Source: JBBQER01 sp052148155 (GTDB taxonomy: Bacteria; Actinomycetota; Acidimicrobiia; IMCC26256; PALSA-610). Taken from it: 64,000 bases of DNA. Both the position numbers and the translations under genes were made by a program. Positions 53,319 through 61,506 of the stretch are shown here, piece by piece. Below the pieces are notes generated by a model that was not told the origin of the DNA, did not search any database, and saw only the letters and a program-made list of their open reading frames with translations. Where the stretch lies: assembly GCA_052148155.1 (NCBI GenBank), contig JBKQIY010000019.1:1-64000 (forward strand), read 5' to 3'. Each line of letters begins with the position of its first letter. The stretch's first letter is position 1.

Positions 53319-53400
53319 CGAGGGCGTCGCGCCGGCGTTGGCCGGCGTCGCGCCGGGGTCGGCGGTCGAGTCGACGTCGGGCGGTGCCGGGCCACCGTCG

Positions 53401-55344
53401 GTGGTCGACGTCAACCAGTTGCACGTCGAGTTCCAACGCGGCGGCCGCGCCGTGCAGGCCGTGCGCGGCGTGGACCTTCAAATCGCCCGCGGCGAAATCC
53501 TCGGCCTGGTCGGCGAGTCCGGATCGGGAAAGAGTGTGCTGGGCCTGTCGCTGCTCGGGTTGTTGCCGGTCGAGCCCCCACCCATGATCGAAGGCAGCGC
53601 CGTCGTGTGCGGGGTCGACATGGTGCGGGCATCGGCCCGCGAGCGTCGCCTGGTGCGTCGAGATCACCTGGGGGCCGTGTTCCAGGATCCCATGACCTCG
53701 CTCAACCCGACCATGCGCGTCGGGCGTCAGGTCGCCGAGGCGGCCGGCACCGAGTCGGAGGCGATCAGGCTGCTCGACTCCGTCGGTGTGCCGGAGCCGC
53801 GGCGACGGCTCCGGGCCTATCCCCACGAGCTGTCGGGCGGTCTCCGCCAGCGGGTGATGATCGCCATGGCGGTAGCGGGCAGCCCATCGCTTGTGATCGC
53901 CGACGAGCCCACGACCGCCCTCGACGTCACCGTGCAAGCCCAGATCCTCGAGTTGCTCCGCCACCTGTGTGACGAGACCGGGTGCACGTTCTTGCTCATC
54001 ACGCACGACCTCGGTGTCGCCGCCCAGATCGCCGACCGCATCGCCGTGCTCTACGCCGGTCGTCTGGCGGAGGTGGGTGCCGCCAGAGACGTGCTCCAAC
54101 GGCCGGCACACCCTTACAGCGTCGGGTTGCTGCGATCGCGCCTGACCCTCGCGGCTCGGCGGGAGGGACCGCTGCCGACCCTGGCGGGCGAGCCACCCGA
54201 CCCCCGCGCACTCCCTCCGGGCTGTCCGTTCGGGCCTCGGTGCGGGCTGCACCAAGATGCCTGCGACGCCGAGCTCCCCACGCTGGTGGCGGCTGGATCT
54301 CATCCCGGACTCGCGGCCTGCCGGCGGCTCGGCGTCACCGACGAGCGCGCGGTCGTCAACATCGAGCGGTGGCCGGCGGTGAGGCGCTCGACGACCCCGG
54401 CGGTGACCCTGACCGGCGTCGAAAAGCACTTCACGGTGCGCAACGGCTTCCGGGGCCGGGAGCGGCTCCAGGCGCTGCGAGGTGTCGACCTGGCCGTCGA
54501 GGAAGGGGAGTCCGTCGCTCTTGTCGGCGAAAGCGGATGCGGCAAGTCGACGTTGCTTCGGACGGTCGCCGGCCTGTTGAAGCCCGACGCCGGAACCATC
54601 ACGCTGGGAGCCGGGGCCCGGCCGCAGATGGTGTTCCAGGACGCCGGCGCGTCGCTCACCCCGTGGATGACCGTCGGCGAGCTGGTCGGCGAACGCCTGC
54701 GCAGCGAGGGCGTGGGCCGGGCGCAACGCGCCGTTCGGGTCCGCGACGCCCTCGCGCTCGTCGGGTTGCCAGAAGAGGTGGCCGGTGCCAAAGCGGCGCA
54801 ACTGTCCGGCGGCCAGCGCCAGCGGGTGGCACTGGCCCGGGCCACGATCGTGCCCCCTGACGTGCTGCTGTGCGACGAGCCCACCAGCGCTTTGGATGTG
54901 TCGCTCGCCGCCACCGTGCTCAACCTCCTCGGCCGCATCCGCCGCGAGCTGGGGATGGCAATGCTCTTCGTCACCCACGATCTCGGAGCGGCGCGCGTGA
55001 TCGCCGACCGCATCGCAGTGATGTACCTCGGGCGCATCGTCGAGATCGGCCCGTCGGAGGGGATCGCCTCCTCGCCGCGCCACCCCTACACCCGGTCGCT
55101 GCTGGCCGCTGTTCCCGGCGTCGGCATCCTGCGGTCGCCGCTGGAGGGTGAGCCGGCGAGCCCGTTGCACCCGCCCTCGGGATGCGCCTTCCATCCGCGC
55201 TGCCCCATCGCCCTCGAGGAGTGCGCGTCCGCGGAGGTCCCCCTCACCGAGGTGGGAGGCCGGATGGTCGCCTGCGTACGCGCCAGCGAACTGGCGGCGC
55301 GTGACGAAGCCACCGGATTGGTAGACGCCAGTGGCGATCGCTGA
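53401..55344 (+). CDS. Fused double ATP-binding protein, Dpp/Opp-type ABC importer (DppD-DppF)
   Basis: About 647 residues with two complete ATPase modules. Module 1: VGESGSGKSV, LSGGLRQRVMIAMAV, VIADEPTTALDVT, LITHDLGV, then a Cys cluster CPFGPRCGLHQDAC. Module 2: VGESGCGKST, LSGGQRQRVALARAT, LLCDEPTSALDVS, FVTHDLG, then CAFHPRCPIALEEC. These Cys-rich tails are typical of oligopeptide importer ATPases. The start is uncertain: GTG 53401 or 53404, or TTG 53338. An ATG at 53188, coupled to the binding-protein stop, is in the same frame but is cut by TAG at 53218. Energises the permeases at 55331 and 56212. Confidence 0.9.
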   Translation: MVDVNQLHVEFQRGGRAVQAVRGVDLQIARGEILGLVGESGSGKSVLGLSLLGLLPVEPPPMIEGSAVVCGVDMVRASARERRLVRRDHLGAVFQDPMTSLNPTMRVGRQVAEAAGTESEAIRLLDSVGVPEPRRRLRAYPHELSGGLRQRVMIAMAVAGSPSLVIADEPTTALDVTVQAQILELLRHLCDETGCTFLLITHDLGVAAQIADRIAVLYAGRLAEVGAARDVLQRPAHPYSVGLLRSRLTLAARREGPLPTLAGEPPDPRALPPGCPFGPRCGLHQDACDAELPTLVAAGSHPGLAACRRLGVTDERAVVNIERWPAVRRSTTPAVTLTGVEKHFTVRNGFRGRERLQALRGVDLAVEEGESVALVGESGCGKSTLLRTVAGLLKPDAGTITLGAGARPQMVFQDAGASLTPWMTVGELVGERLRSEGVGRAQRAVRVRDALALVGLPEEVAGAKAAQLSGGQRQRVALARATIVPPDVLLCDEPTSALDVSLAATVLNLLGRIRRELGMAMLFVTHDLGAARVIADRIAVMYLGRIVEIGPSEGIASSPRHPYTRSLLAAVPGVGILRSPLEGEPASPLHPPSGCAFHPRCPIALEECASAEVPLTEVGGRMVACVRASELAARDEATGLVDASGDR

Positions 55345-56212
55345 GCCCTACAGGCCCTCCAGCGTCGGAACACTGCGCGGCCGCGCCATCGTACGGGTCC
55401 GCCGCCGGCGACGGTCCCGGGCAGGTCTGCTGGACCGGCTGGCAATCGGGATGCTGCTGGTCATCACCGTGATGGCGTTCTTCACCCCCTGGATCGCCCC
55501 GTACAAGCCCGATCTCATCGCCGGCAACGCCTTCGCCCACCCCAGCGCCCACTTCCTGCTCGGCACCGACGAGGTCGGCCGCGACATCTTCAGCCGGGTG
55601 CTGTTCGGGCTGCGGACGAGTTGGTTCTCCGCCGTGGCTGTGATCGCCTCGGGCGTGCTGATCGGAGGCTTGATCGGGCTCGTGGCCGGCACGGCTGGCG
55701 GGTGGGTCGACGACGTCCTCATGCGTCTCACCGACGTCTTCCTCGCCCTCCCCGGGCCGATCCTGGCCATCGCCGTGGTCGCCGCCCTCGGCCCCTCCCT
55801 GGACCACACCCTCCTGGCGGTCGCCATCGTGTGGTGGCCCTTCTACTCCCGGATCGTGCGCGGGGAAGTCAAAGCGCTCGCGGCCCGGCCCCATCTCGAG
55901 GCGGCCCGCCTCGCTGGCGTCGGGCGGGTCCGTCTGGCCGTCCGCCACCTCCTGCCGGGAGCGATCCCCGCCACCATGGTCACCGCCAGCCTGGACGTAG
56001 GCAACCTCGTCCTGACCCTCGCCGCCCTGTCGTTCTTGGGCCTCGGGGCGCCGGCGCCTGCGCCCGAGTTGGGGGCCATGGCCGCCCGGGGCCTGACCTA
56101 CCTGCTCACCTACTGGTGGGTGCCGGTGATGCCCGGCCTTGCCGTCCTGTTCCTCGCCCTCGTATCCAACCTGGCCGGCGACGGCCTGCGTGACCTGTTG
56201 GGGGATCGCTGA
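55331..56212 (+). CDS. ABC importer permease, DppC-like
   Basis: A 293-residue inner-membrane permease. A basic N-terminus precedes the first helix LAIGMLLVITVMAFFTPWI. The extracellular GTDEVGRDIFSRVLFGLRTSW motif is characteristic of DppC/OppC. Several helices follow (VAVIASGVLIGGLIGLVAG, ILAIAVVAALG). The EAA-type loop VKALAARPHLEAARLAGVGR with RLAVRHLLPGAI contacts the ATPase. GTG 55331 overlaps the ATPase 3' end, and its stop overlaps the next start (TGATG). Confidence 0.9.
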   Translation: MAIAEPYRPSSVGTLRGRAIVRVRRRRRSRAGLLDRLAIGMLLVITVMAFFTPWIAPYKPDLIAGNAFAHPSAHFLLGTDEVGRDIFSRVLFGLRTSWFSAVAVIASGVLIGGLIGLVAGTAGGWVDDVLMRLTDVFLALPGPILAIAVVAALGPSLDHTLLAVAIVWWPFYSRIVRGEVKALAARPHLEAARLAGVGRVRLAVRHLLPGAIPATMVTASLDVGNLVLTLAALSFLGLGAPAPAPELGAMAARGLTYLLTYWWVPVMPGLAVLFLALVSNLAGDGLRDLLGDR

Positions 56213-57207
56213 TGGTGCAGCTGATCGCCAAACGCCTGATCGCCATGGTGGGGGTACTGCTTTTCCTCGTCGCCGTGGTCTTCACCCTGCAGCGCCTGAC
56301 GCCGGAGGACCCGGTCCACGCCTATCTGGGCGGCAACGCGTCGCGGGCGGCCATCAAAGCCGAGACCCACAAACTCGGCTACGACCGCCCGCTGGTAGTG
56401 CAGTACGTCCGCTACATCGACGACCTGATCCACGGCAACCTCCAGACGTCGCTGCGCACCCGGCGCCCCGTCTCCACCGACCTGGGCGACTACCTGCCCG
56501 CGACCCTCGAGCTGGCCACGTACGGACTCCTCCTGGCAGCCGTGCTCGGTGGGATCCTCGGGCTGGTGACCGCCGCGCCGTTCCGGGGGTCGGGCATGTT
56601 CCGGCTGATCATGCTGATAGGAGCGTCGACGCCGCCATTCCTGTTAGCGCTGTTCGGAATCATCGTCTTCTACCACCATCTGAACTGGTTACCCGCGACC
56701 GGCCGCACGAGCCTGGCCAACCCACCGACGGGCCCGACCGGGTTCCTCACCGTCGACACTCTCCTCCACGGAGATTGGCACGGGTTCACCGATGCCATCG
56801 GCCACCTGGTCCTACCCAGCCTGTGTATCGCCATCCTTCCGGCCGTGTCCATCGGCCGGGTGTTCCGTTCGAGCCTGGTGTCGACCCTTCGCACCGACTA
56901 CATCCGCACCGCCCGCTCGAAAGGTCTCCGGGAAATTGTGGTGCTGTGGCGTCACGCCATCCGCAACTCCGTGGGCGCGGCGCTGTCGATGGGCGGCCTG
57001 CAGGTGGGCCTCATGTTCGCGGGCGTGGTGGTGATCGAGTCGATCTTCGCCTGGCCAGGGATCGGCCTGTACACGGTCCAGTCGATCCCGGTCGCGGACT
57101 TCCCGGCCATCGCCGGGGTCACCCTGGTGCTCGGCGTCGGCTACGTGCTGGTCAACGCGGCGGTCGACATCCTCCAGGCCGTCGCCGATCCCCGCATCGT
57201 GCTGTAG
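56212..57207 (+). CDS. ABC importer permease, DppB-like
   Basis: A 331-residue permease. The N-terminal helix AMVGVLLFLVAVVFTLQRL is followed by DRPLVVQYVRYIDDLIHGNL, typical of DppB/OppB. The EAA loop is LRTDYIRTARSKGLREIVVL with HAIRNSVG. VIESIFAWPGIGLYTVQSI is the conserved late motif. It completes the importer. It converges on the Lrp regulator with a two-base gap. Confidence 0.9.
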   Translation: MVQLIAKRLIAMVGVLLFLVAVVFTLQRLTPEDPVHAYLGGNASRAAIKAETHKLGYDRPLVVQYVRYIDDLIHGNLQTSLRTRRPVSTDLGDYLPATLELATYGLLLAAVLGGILGLVTAAPFRGSGMFRLIMLIGASTPPFLLALFGIIVFYHHLNWLPATGRTSLANPPTGPTGFLTVDTLLHGDWHGFTDAIGHLVLPSLCIAILPAVSIGRVFRSSLVSTLRTDYIRTARSKGLREIVVLWRHAIRNSVGAALSMGGLQVGLMFAGVVVIESIFAWPGIGLYTVQSIPVADFPAIAGVTLVLGVGYVLVNAAVDILQAVADPRIVL

Positions 57208-57209
57208 GC

Positions 57210-57701
57210 CTAGGCGTTCCCGTTACGCGACGGCCGCAGGAACTCCGGTTGCCACTGCTTGACCATGCGGAGGTAGGTGATGACCTCCACGTCCTTCACG
57301 CCGTCGATGGCGCGGATCTCGTCGTTGACCAGCGCCAGCAGGTCGTCGGTGTCGACGCACACCACCTCGGCGAGGCAGTCGTAGCGGCCAGCGGTGAGGA
57401 CCACGAAGTGCACCTGCTCCATGCGGCCGATGGCGTCGGCGAGCAGCCTCAGGTCACCTGTGTAGGTGACTCCGACCATGGCCGTCAGCGCGAAACCGAA
57501 GGCGAACGGGTCGGCGACGGCGGCGATCTGCAGCGCCCCGGAGTCGAGGAGACGTTGCACGCGGCTGCGCACGGAGGCCTGGGACATCCCCACCACCTCA
57601 GCCAGACGGGCGTACGAGCTTCGGCCGTCGCGTTGCAGCGCGAGCACCAACCGGCGGTCGATGTCGTCGAACCGGGGTCGAGCGATCTCCGCGCCGGCCA
57701 T
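57210..57701 (-). CDS. Lrp/AsnC-family transcriptional regulator
   Basis: A 163-residue regulator. The AsnC-type helix-turn-helix lies in RLVLALQRDGRSSYARLAEV and VGMSQASVRSRVQRLLDSGA. The C-terminal ligand-binding RAM domain has ALTAMVGVTYTG, QVHFVVLTAGRYDCLAEVVC and VKDVEVITYLRMVKQW. ATG 57701 starts MAGAEIARPRFDDIDR. Such proteins sense amino acids or other small amino compounds. Divergent from urea carboxylase across about 100 bases containing an inverted repeat, so it likely controls both directions and perhaps the importer. Confidence 0.88.
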   Translation of the reverse strand: MAGAEIARPRFDDIDRRLVLALQRDGRSSYARLAEVVGMSQASVRSRVQRLLDSGALQIAAVADPFAFGFALTAMVGVTYTGDLRLLADAIGRMEQVHFVVLTAGRYDCLAEVVCVDTDDLLALVNDEIRAIDGVKDVEVITYLRMVKQWQPEFLRPSRNGNA

Positions 57702-57707
57702 GTATGG

Positions 57708-57732
57708 GGGAGCGTATCGAAGCGCCGCTCCC
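57708..57732. promoter_or_regulatory. Inverted repeat, candidate Lrp/AsnC operator
   Basis: GGGAGCG (57708-57714) and CGCTCCC (57726-57732) are separated by 11 bases, in the divergent region between the regulator and urea carboxylase. Its position next to the regulator start suits autoregulation. Lrp-type sites are usually looser and longer, so this is tentative. Confidence 0.35.
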
Positions 57733-57804
57733 GGCGCGCCCGACGAAACGTGGTCTTCACAGCCGGGCGCCCACCGGCCGATCGAGCACGACGAGGGGAC
57801 GTTC

Positions 57805-60800
57805 ATGTTCACTAAGGTCCTGGTCGCAAACCGCGGGGAGATCGCCTGTCGGATCCTTCGCACCCTCCGTGCCATGGCGATCTCGTCCGTGGCGGTGTAC
57901 ACCGACGCCGATGCCGGATCTCTGCACGTTCGGATGGCCGACGAGGCGATCCGCATCGGTGAAGGTCCGGTGGCCCTCAGCTACCTCGACCAGACCCTGA
58001 TCCTCGACGTCGCCACCAGCCTCGGCGCTGAGGCCCTGCACCCGGGCTACGGCTTCCTTTCCGAGAACGCGGCGTTCGCGTCGGCGTGCGGCGCGGCCGG
58101 CGTGACCTGGATCGGCCCCGACCCCGACCACATCCGCCGGTTCGGCGACAAGCACGAAGCCCGAGCGTTGGCCGCCGACCTGGGGGTCGGACTGCTGGCG
58201 GGCACGGGGCTGTTGGACTCGGTCGACTCCGCTGTCGACGCCGCCTCCCGGATCGGGTATCCGGTGATGCTCAAGGCGACCGCCGGTGGCGGAGGTATCG
58301 GGATGCAACGGTGCGACGGCCCGGCAGCCCTAGCCCAGGCTTTCGAGACCGTCACCCGGCTGGCGCGCAACCACTTCGGTGAAGGTGGCGTCTTCATCGA
58401 ACGGTTCGTGGAGCGGGCACGCCATGTCGAGGTGCAGCTGTTCGGCGCCAACGGCGAAGTCGTCGCCCTCGGTGAGCGGGACTGCTCGGCGCAACGCCGT
58501 CACCAGAAGGTCATCGAGGAGGCGCCCCCCGTCGGGCTGCCGGCCGAGCTGCTCGCCTCACTCAGAGCCGACGCGCTGCGGCTCGGGCGGGCCGTGGGCT
58601 ACCGGTCGGCGGGCACGGTCGAGTTCGTCGTCGACGTCGAACGCCTCGACGCAGCCTTCCTCGAGGTCAACACCCGTCTCCAAGTCGAACACGCCGTCAC
58701 CGAGCTGGTGGCTGGCATCGACCTGGTGGAGTGGATGGTCCTGGAGGCCGCGGGATCGCTCGATGATCTCGGCGAACGGGCGACGAGGCTCGTCGCCCGG
58801 GGAGCGGCGATCGAAGCGCGGGTCTACGCCGAGGACCCTGCGCACGGGAACCGCCCACAGAGCGGCGAGCTCGTCGGGCTGGCGTTCCCGGCGGGAGTGC
58901 GGGTCGACACCTGGGTCGAGGCCGGCACCGAGATCAGCTCCTGGTACGACCCGCTGGTGGCCAAGGTCGTGGTGCACGGCGAGGACCGGGGCGCCGCGGT
59001 CGAGGCCCTCGACCGGGCCCTGACCGACGTCCGCGTCGACGGCGTGGCGACCAACGTCGGGCTCCTGGCGGCGGCGGTGGCCGACGGCCGATTTGTCGAC
59101 GGGGGCTACACCACCTCCTTCCTCGACGCCGTCGCCTACCGGCCGGCAACGATCGAGGTGCTCGCCGGCGGGATGCAGACGACGGTGCAAGACCATCCCG
59201 GCCGCCTCGGCTACTGGGCGATCGGCGTTCCGCCATCGGGACCCATGGACGACCTCGCCTTCCGGCTGGGTAACCAGCTCCTCGGCAACCATCCGTCAGC
59301 GGCCGGGTTGGAGGTCGTCCTGGCCGGGCCCACCCTGCGGTTCGACACGCCGGCGCTCGTGGCGATCACCGGGGCGGCAATGGACGCCACCGTCGACGGC
59401 GTGGCCGTGCCCGGCTGGACGGCGCTTGCTGTGGCCGCCGGGTCGACACTTTCGATCGGTTCGCCGACGGGGGCCGGGTGCCGGGCCTACGTATGCGTTC
59501 GGGGCGGATTGGACATCCCGATGTACCTGGGGAGCCGGTCGACGTTCCTCCTCGGCGGGTTCGGAGGGCACCGAGGGCGCGCCCTCGCACCGGGCGACGT
59601 CTTAGTCTTCGGCGCCGTCACGCCCGTCGCCGAGGCAGGTGACGTCGTCCCCGCCGCGCTCGTACCGGTCTACGGCCGCGAGTGGCACGTCGGGGTGGTG
59701 GACGGGCCCCACGGGGCGCCGGACTTCCTGACACCGGCGGGGATCGACGCGTTCTTCGCTGCGGCCTGGCATGTCCATCACCATTCCGACCGCACGGGGG
59801 TGCGGCTGGTAGGGCCGACTCCCGAGTGGGCCAGGCCGGACGGCGGCGAGGCCGGGCTACACCCGTCCAACATCCACGACACGACCTACGCCGTCGGAGC
59901 CGTCGACTTCACAGGGGACATGCCGGTCGTGCTCGGGCCGGACGGGCCGAGCCTCGGCGGGTTCGTGTGTCCGGTCACGACCGTCAGTGCCGACCGGTGG
60001 AAGCTCGGGCAGCTGACCGCCGGAGACCTGGTCCGGTTCGTCCGCCTCGATCCGGTGGCGGCGCTGGCGCTGATGGAGGCTCAGGAGGAGGAGCTGGCGA
60101 CCCTCAACGCAGCGGGGGCGTCCGTGGTGGCATCGGTGGGGGCCCCGCCGCGGGAGGTCGAGGCCGCGTGGGACGTCGAGGCGGCGGAGGTCCGCCCAGC
60201 GGGGGGCGCGGCCGCACGTGGCTTCGCCGGCGCCAACCCAGTCCTGCGGAGCCGGGTGTTGGACCCGGACACGACGGACAGGCCGTCGGTCACATACCGA
60301 CGGTCCGGCGACCGTTGCGTGCTCGTCGAGTACGGCGACAACGTGTTGGACCTGGCGTTGCGGTTCCGCATCCATGCCTTGATGGAGGCTCTGGGCGCGG
60401 CTCGTATCCGCGGCATCGAGGAACTGTCCCCTGGCATCCGGTCGTTGCAGGTGCGCCACGATCCGCGGGTGCTCCCCACCGCGCGGCTCATCGATGCGCT
60501 CGAGGCGGTCGAGGTCAAGCTCCCAGCGGCGACCGACCTGGTCGTGCCGAGCCGGATCGTCCACCTCCCGCTCTCGTGGGACGACCCCGCGACGCGCCTG
60601 GCCATCGACCGCTACATGAAGGTCGTCCGTGACGACGCCCCCTGGTGCCCGTGGAACATCGAGTTCATCCGCCGCATCAACGGTCTGGACACCGTGGACG
60701 AGGTGCGCGAAATCGTGTTCGCGGCGAGCTACGTCGTCCTCGGCTTGGGTGACGTGTATCTCGGAGCGCCCGTGGCGACCCCCCTCGATCCGCGCCACCG

Positions 60801-61506
60801 GCTGGTCACGACGAAATACAACCCGGCGCGGACGTGGACCCCGGAGAACGCGGTGGGCATCGGTGGCGCCTACCTGTGCGTGTACGGCATGGAAGGCCCG
60901 GGCGGTTACCAGTTCGTCGGGCGCACGGTACAGATGTGGAACCGCTACCGGCGCACGCCGGACTTTCCCGGATCACGGCGCTGGCTCCTGCGCTTCTTCG
61001 ACCAGTTGCGGTTCTATCCCGTAGGCGCCGACGAGCTGCTCGACCTGCGTTGCGACTTCGCCCTCGGGCGCCACCAGCTGGAGATCACCGAGACCGAGTT
61101 GTCGCTGGCGGAGTACCGCCGGTTCCTGGCCGACGAGAGCGGAACGATCGATGCCTTCAAGCTGCGCCAGCGGGCGGCCTTCGATGCCGAGCGACAGCGC
61201 TGGGAGGCCAGCGGGGAGCTCGCCCGGATCGCCACCGTCCCCGAGGACGACGGCGACGCCGACGCGGTCGAGGCGACGGTCCCGGACGGCGCCATCGGCG
61301 TCTCCACACCGGTCCAGGGTGTCGTCGCCCAGGTCGTCGCCGTCGGTGACGAGGTCGAGCAAGGCGCGGCGGTGGTCGTCGTGGAAGCCATGAAGATGGA
61401 GACCGCGGTCCCCTGCCCGATGTCCGGCACCGTCACCGAGGTCCGCTGCCGGCCCGGCCAGATCGTGACCGCAGGCCAGACCCTTATCGTGTTGGCGGGC
61501 CCATGA
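57805..61506 (+). CDS. Urea carboxylase (biotin-dependent; guanidine carboxylase possible)
   Basis: A 1233-residue biotin enzyme that carboxylates urea to allophanate with ATP and bicarbonate. Biotin carboxylase domain about 1-445 (VLVANRGEIACRILRTL, HPGYGFLSENAAFA, KATAGGGGIGM, ERDCSAQRRHQKVIEEAP, EVNTRLQVEHAVTE). Carboxyltransferase part about 450-1050, made of a KipA-like region (TVQDHPGRLGYWAIGVPPSG) and a KipI-like region (RRSGDRCVLVEYGD). Biotinyl domain at the end with EAMKMET (Lys near 1197). ATG 57805 follows GAGGGG. The stop overlaps allophanate hydrolase (ATGA). Some family members prefer guanidine; no carboxyguanidine deiminase gene is present here, which favours urea. Confidence 0.92.
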   Translation: MFTKVLVANRGEIACRILRTLRAMAISSVAVYTDADAGSLHVRMADEAIRIGEGPVALSYLDQTLILDVATSLGAEALHPGYGFLSENAAFASACGAAGVTWIGPDPDHIRRFGDKHEARALAADLGVGLLAGTGLLDSVDSAVDAASRIGYPVMLKATAGGGGIGMQRCDGPAALAQAFETVTRLARNHFGEGGVFIERFVERARHVEVQLFGANGEVVALGERDCSAQRRHQKVIEEAPPVGLPAELLASLRADALRLGRAVGYRSAGTVEFVVDVERLDAAFLEVNTRLQVEHAVTELVAGIDLVEWMVLEAAGSLDDLGERATRLVARGAAIEARVYAEDPAHGNRPQSGELVGLAFPAGVRVDTWVEAGTEISSWYDPLVAKVVVHGEDRGAAVEALDRALTDVRVDGVATNVGLLAAAVADGRFVDGGYTTSFLDAVAYRPATIEVLAGGMQTTVQDHPGRLGYWAIGVPPSGPMDDLAFRLGNQLLGNHPSAAGLEVVLAGPTLRFDTPALVAITGAAMDATVDGVAVPGWTALAVAAGSTLSIGSPTGAGCRAYVCVRGGLDIPMYLGSRSTFLLGGFGGHRGRALAPGDVLVFGAVTPVAEAGDVVPAALVPVYGREWHVGVVDGPHGAPDFLTPAGIDAFFAAAWHVHHHSDRTGVRLVGPTPEWARPDGGEAGLHPSNIHDTTYAVGAVDFTGDMPVVLGPDGPSLGGFVCPVTTVSADRWKLGQLTAGDLVRFVRLDPVAALALMEAQEEELATLNAAGASVVASVGAPPREVEAAWDVEAAEVRPAGGAAARGFAGANPVLRSRVLDPDTTDRPSVTYRRSGDRCVLVEYGDNVLDLALRFRIHALMEALGAARIRGIEELSPGIRSLQVRHDPRVLPTARLIDALEAVEVKLPAATDLVVPSRIVHLPLSWDDPATRLAIDRYMKVVRDDAPWCPWNIEFIRRINGLDTVDEVREIVFAASYVVLGLGDVYLGAPVATPLDPRHRLVTTKYNPARTWTPENAVGIGGAYLCVYGMEGPGGYQFVGRTVQMWNRYRRTPDFPGSRRWLLRFFDQLRFYPVGADELLDLRCDFALGRHQLEITETELSLAEYRRFLADESGTIDAFKLRQRAAFDAERQRWEASGELARIATVPEDDGDADAVEATVPDGAIGVSTPVQGVVAQVVAVGDEVEQGAAVVVVEAMKMETAVPCPMSGTVTEVRCRPGQIVTAGQTLIVLAGP

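Noticed and set aside
53248..55194. 648-codon open frame on the minus strand
   Set aside because: Antisense to the double ATPase; composition is a mirror of its codons.
57466..57804. N-terminal extension of the urea carboxylase frame
   Set aside because: Antisense to the Lrp regulator; biotin-carboxylase similarity starts exactly at ATG 57805.
57702..57804. Guanidine riboswitch upstream of urea carboxylase
   Set aside because: Only about 100 bases with an inverted repeat; no pattern of paired ACGR-type loops was recognised. A covariance search would settle it.
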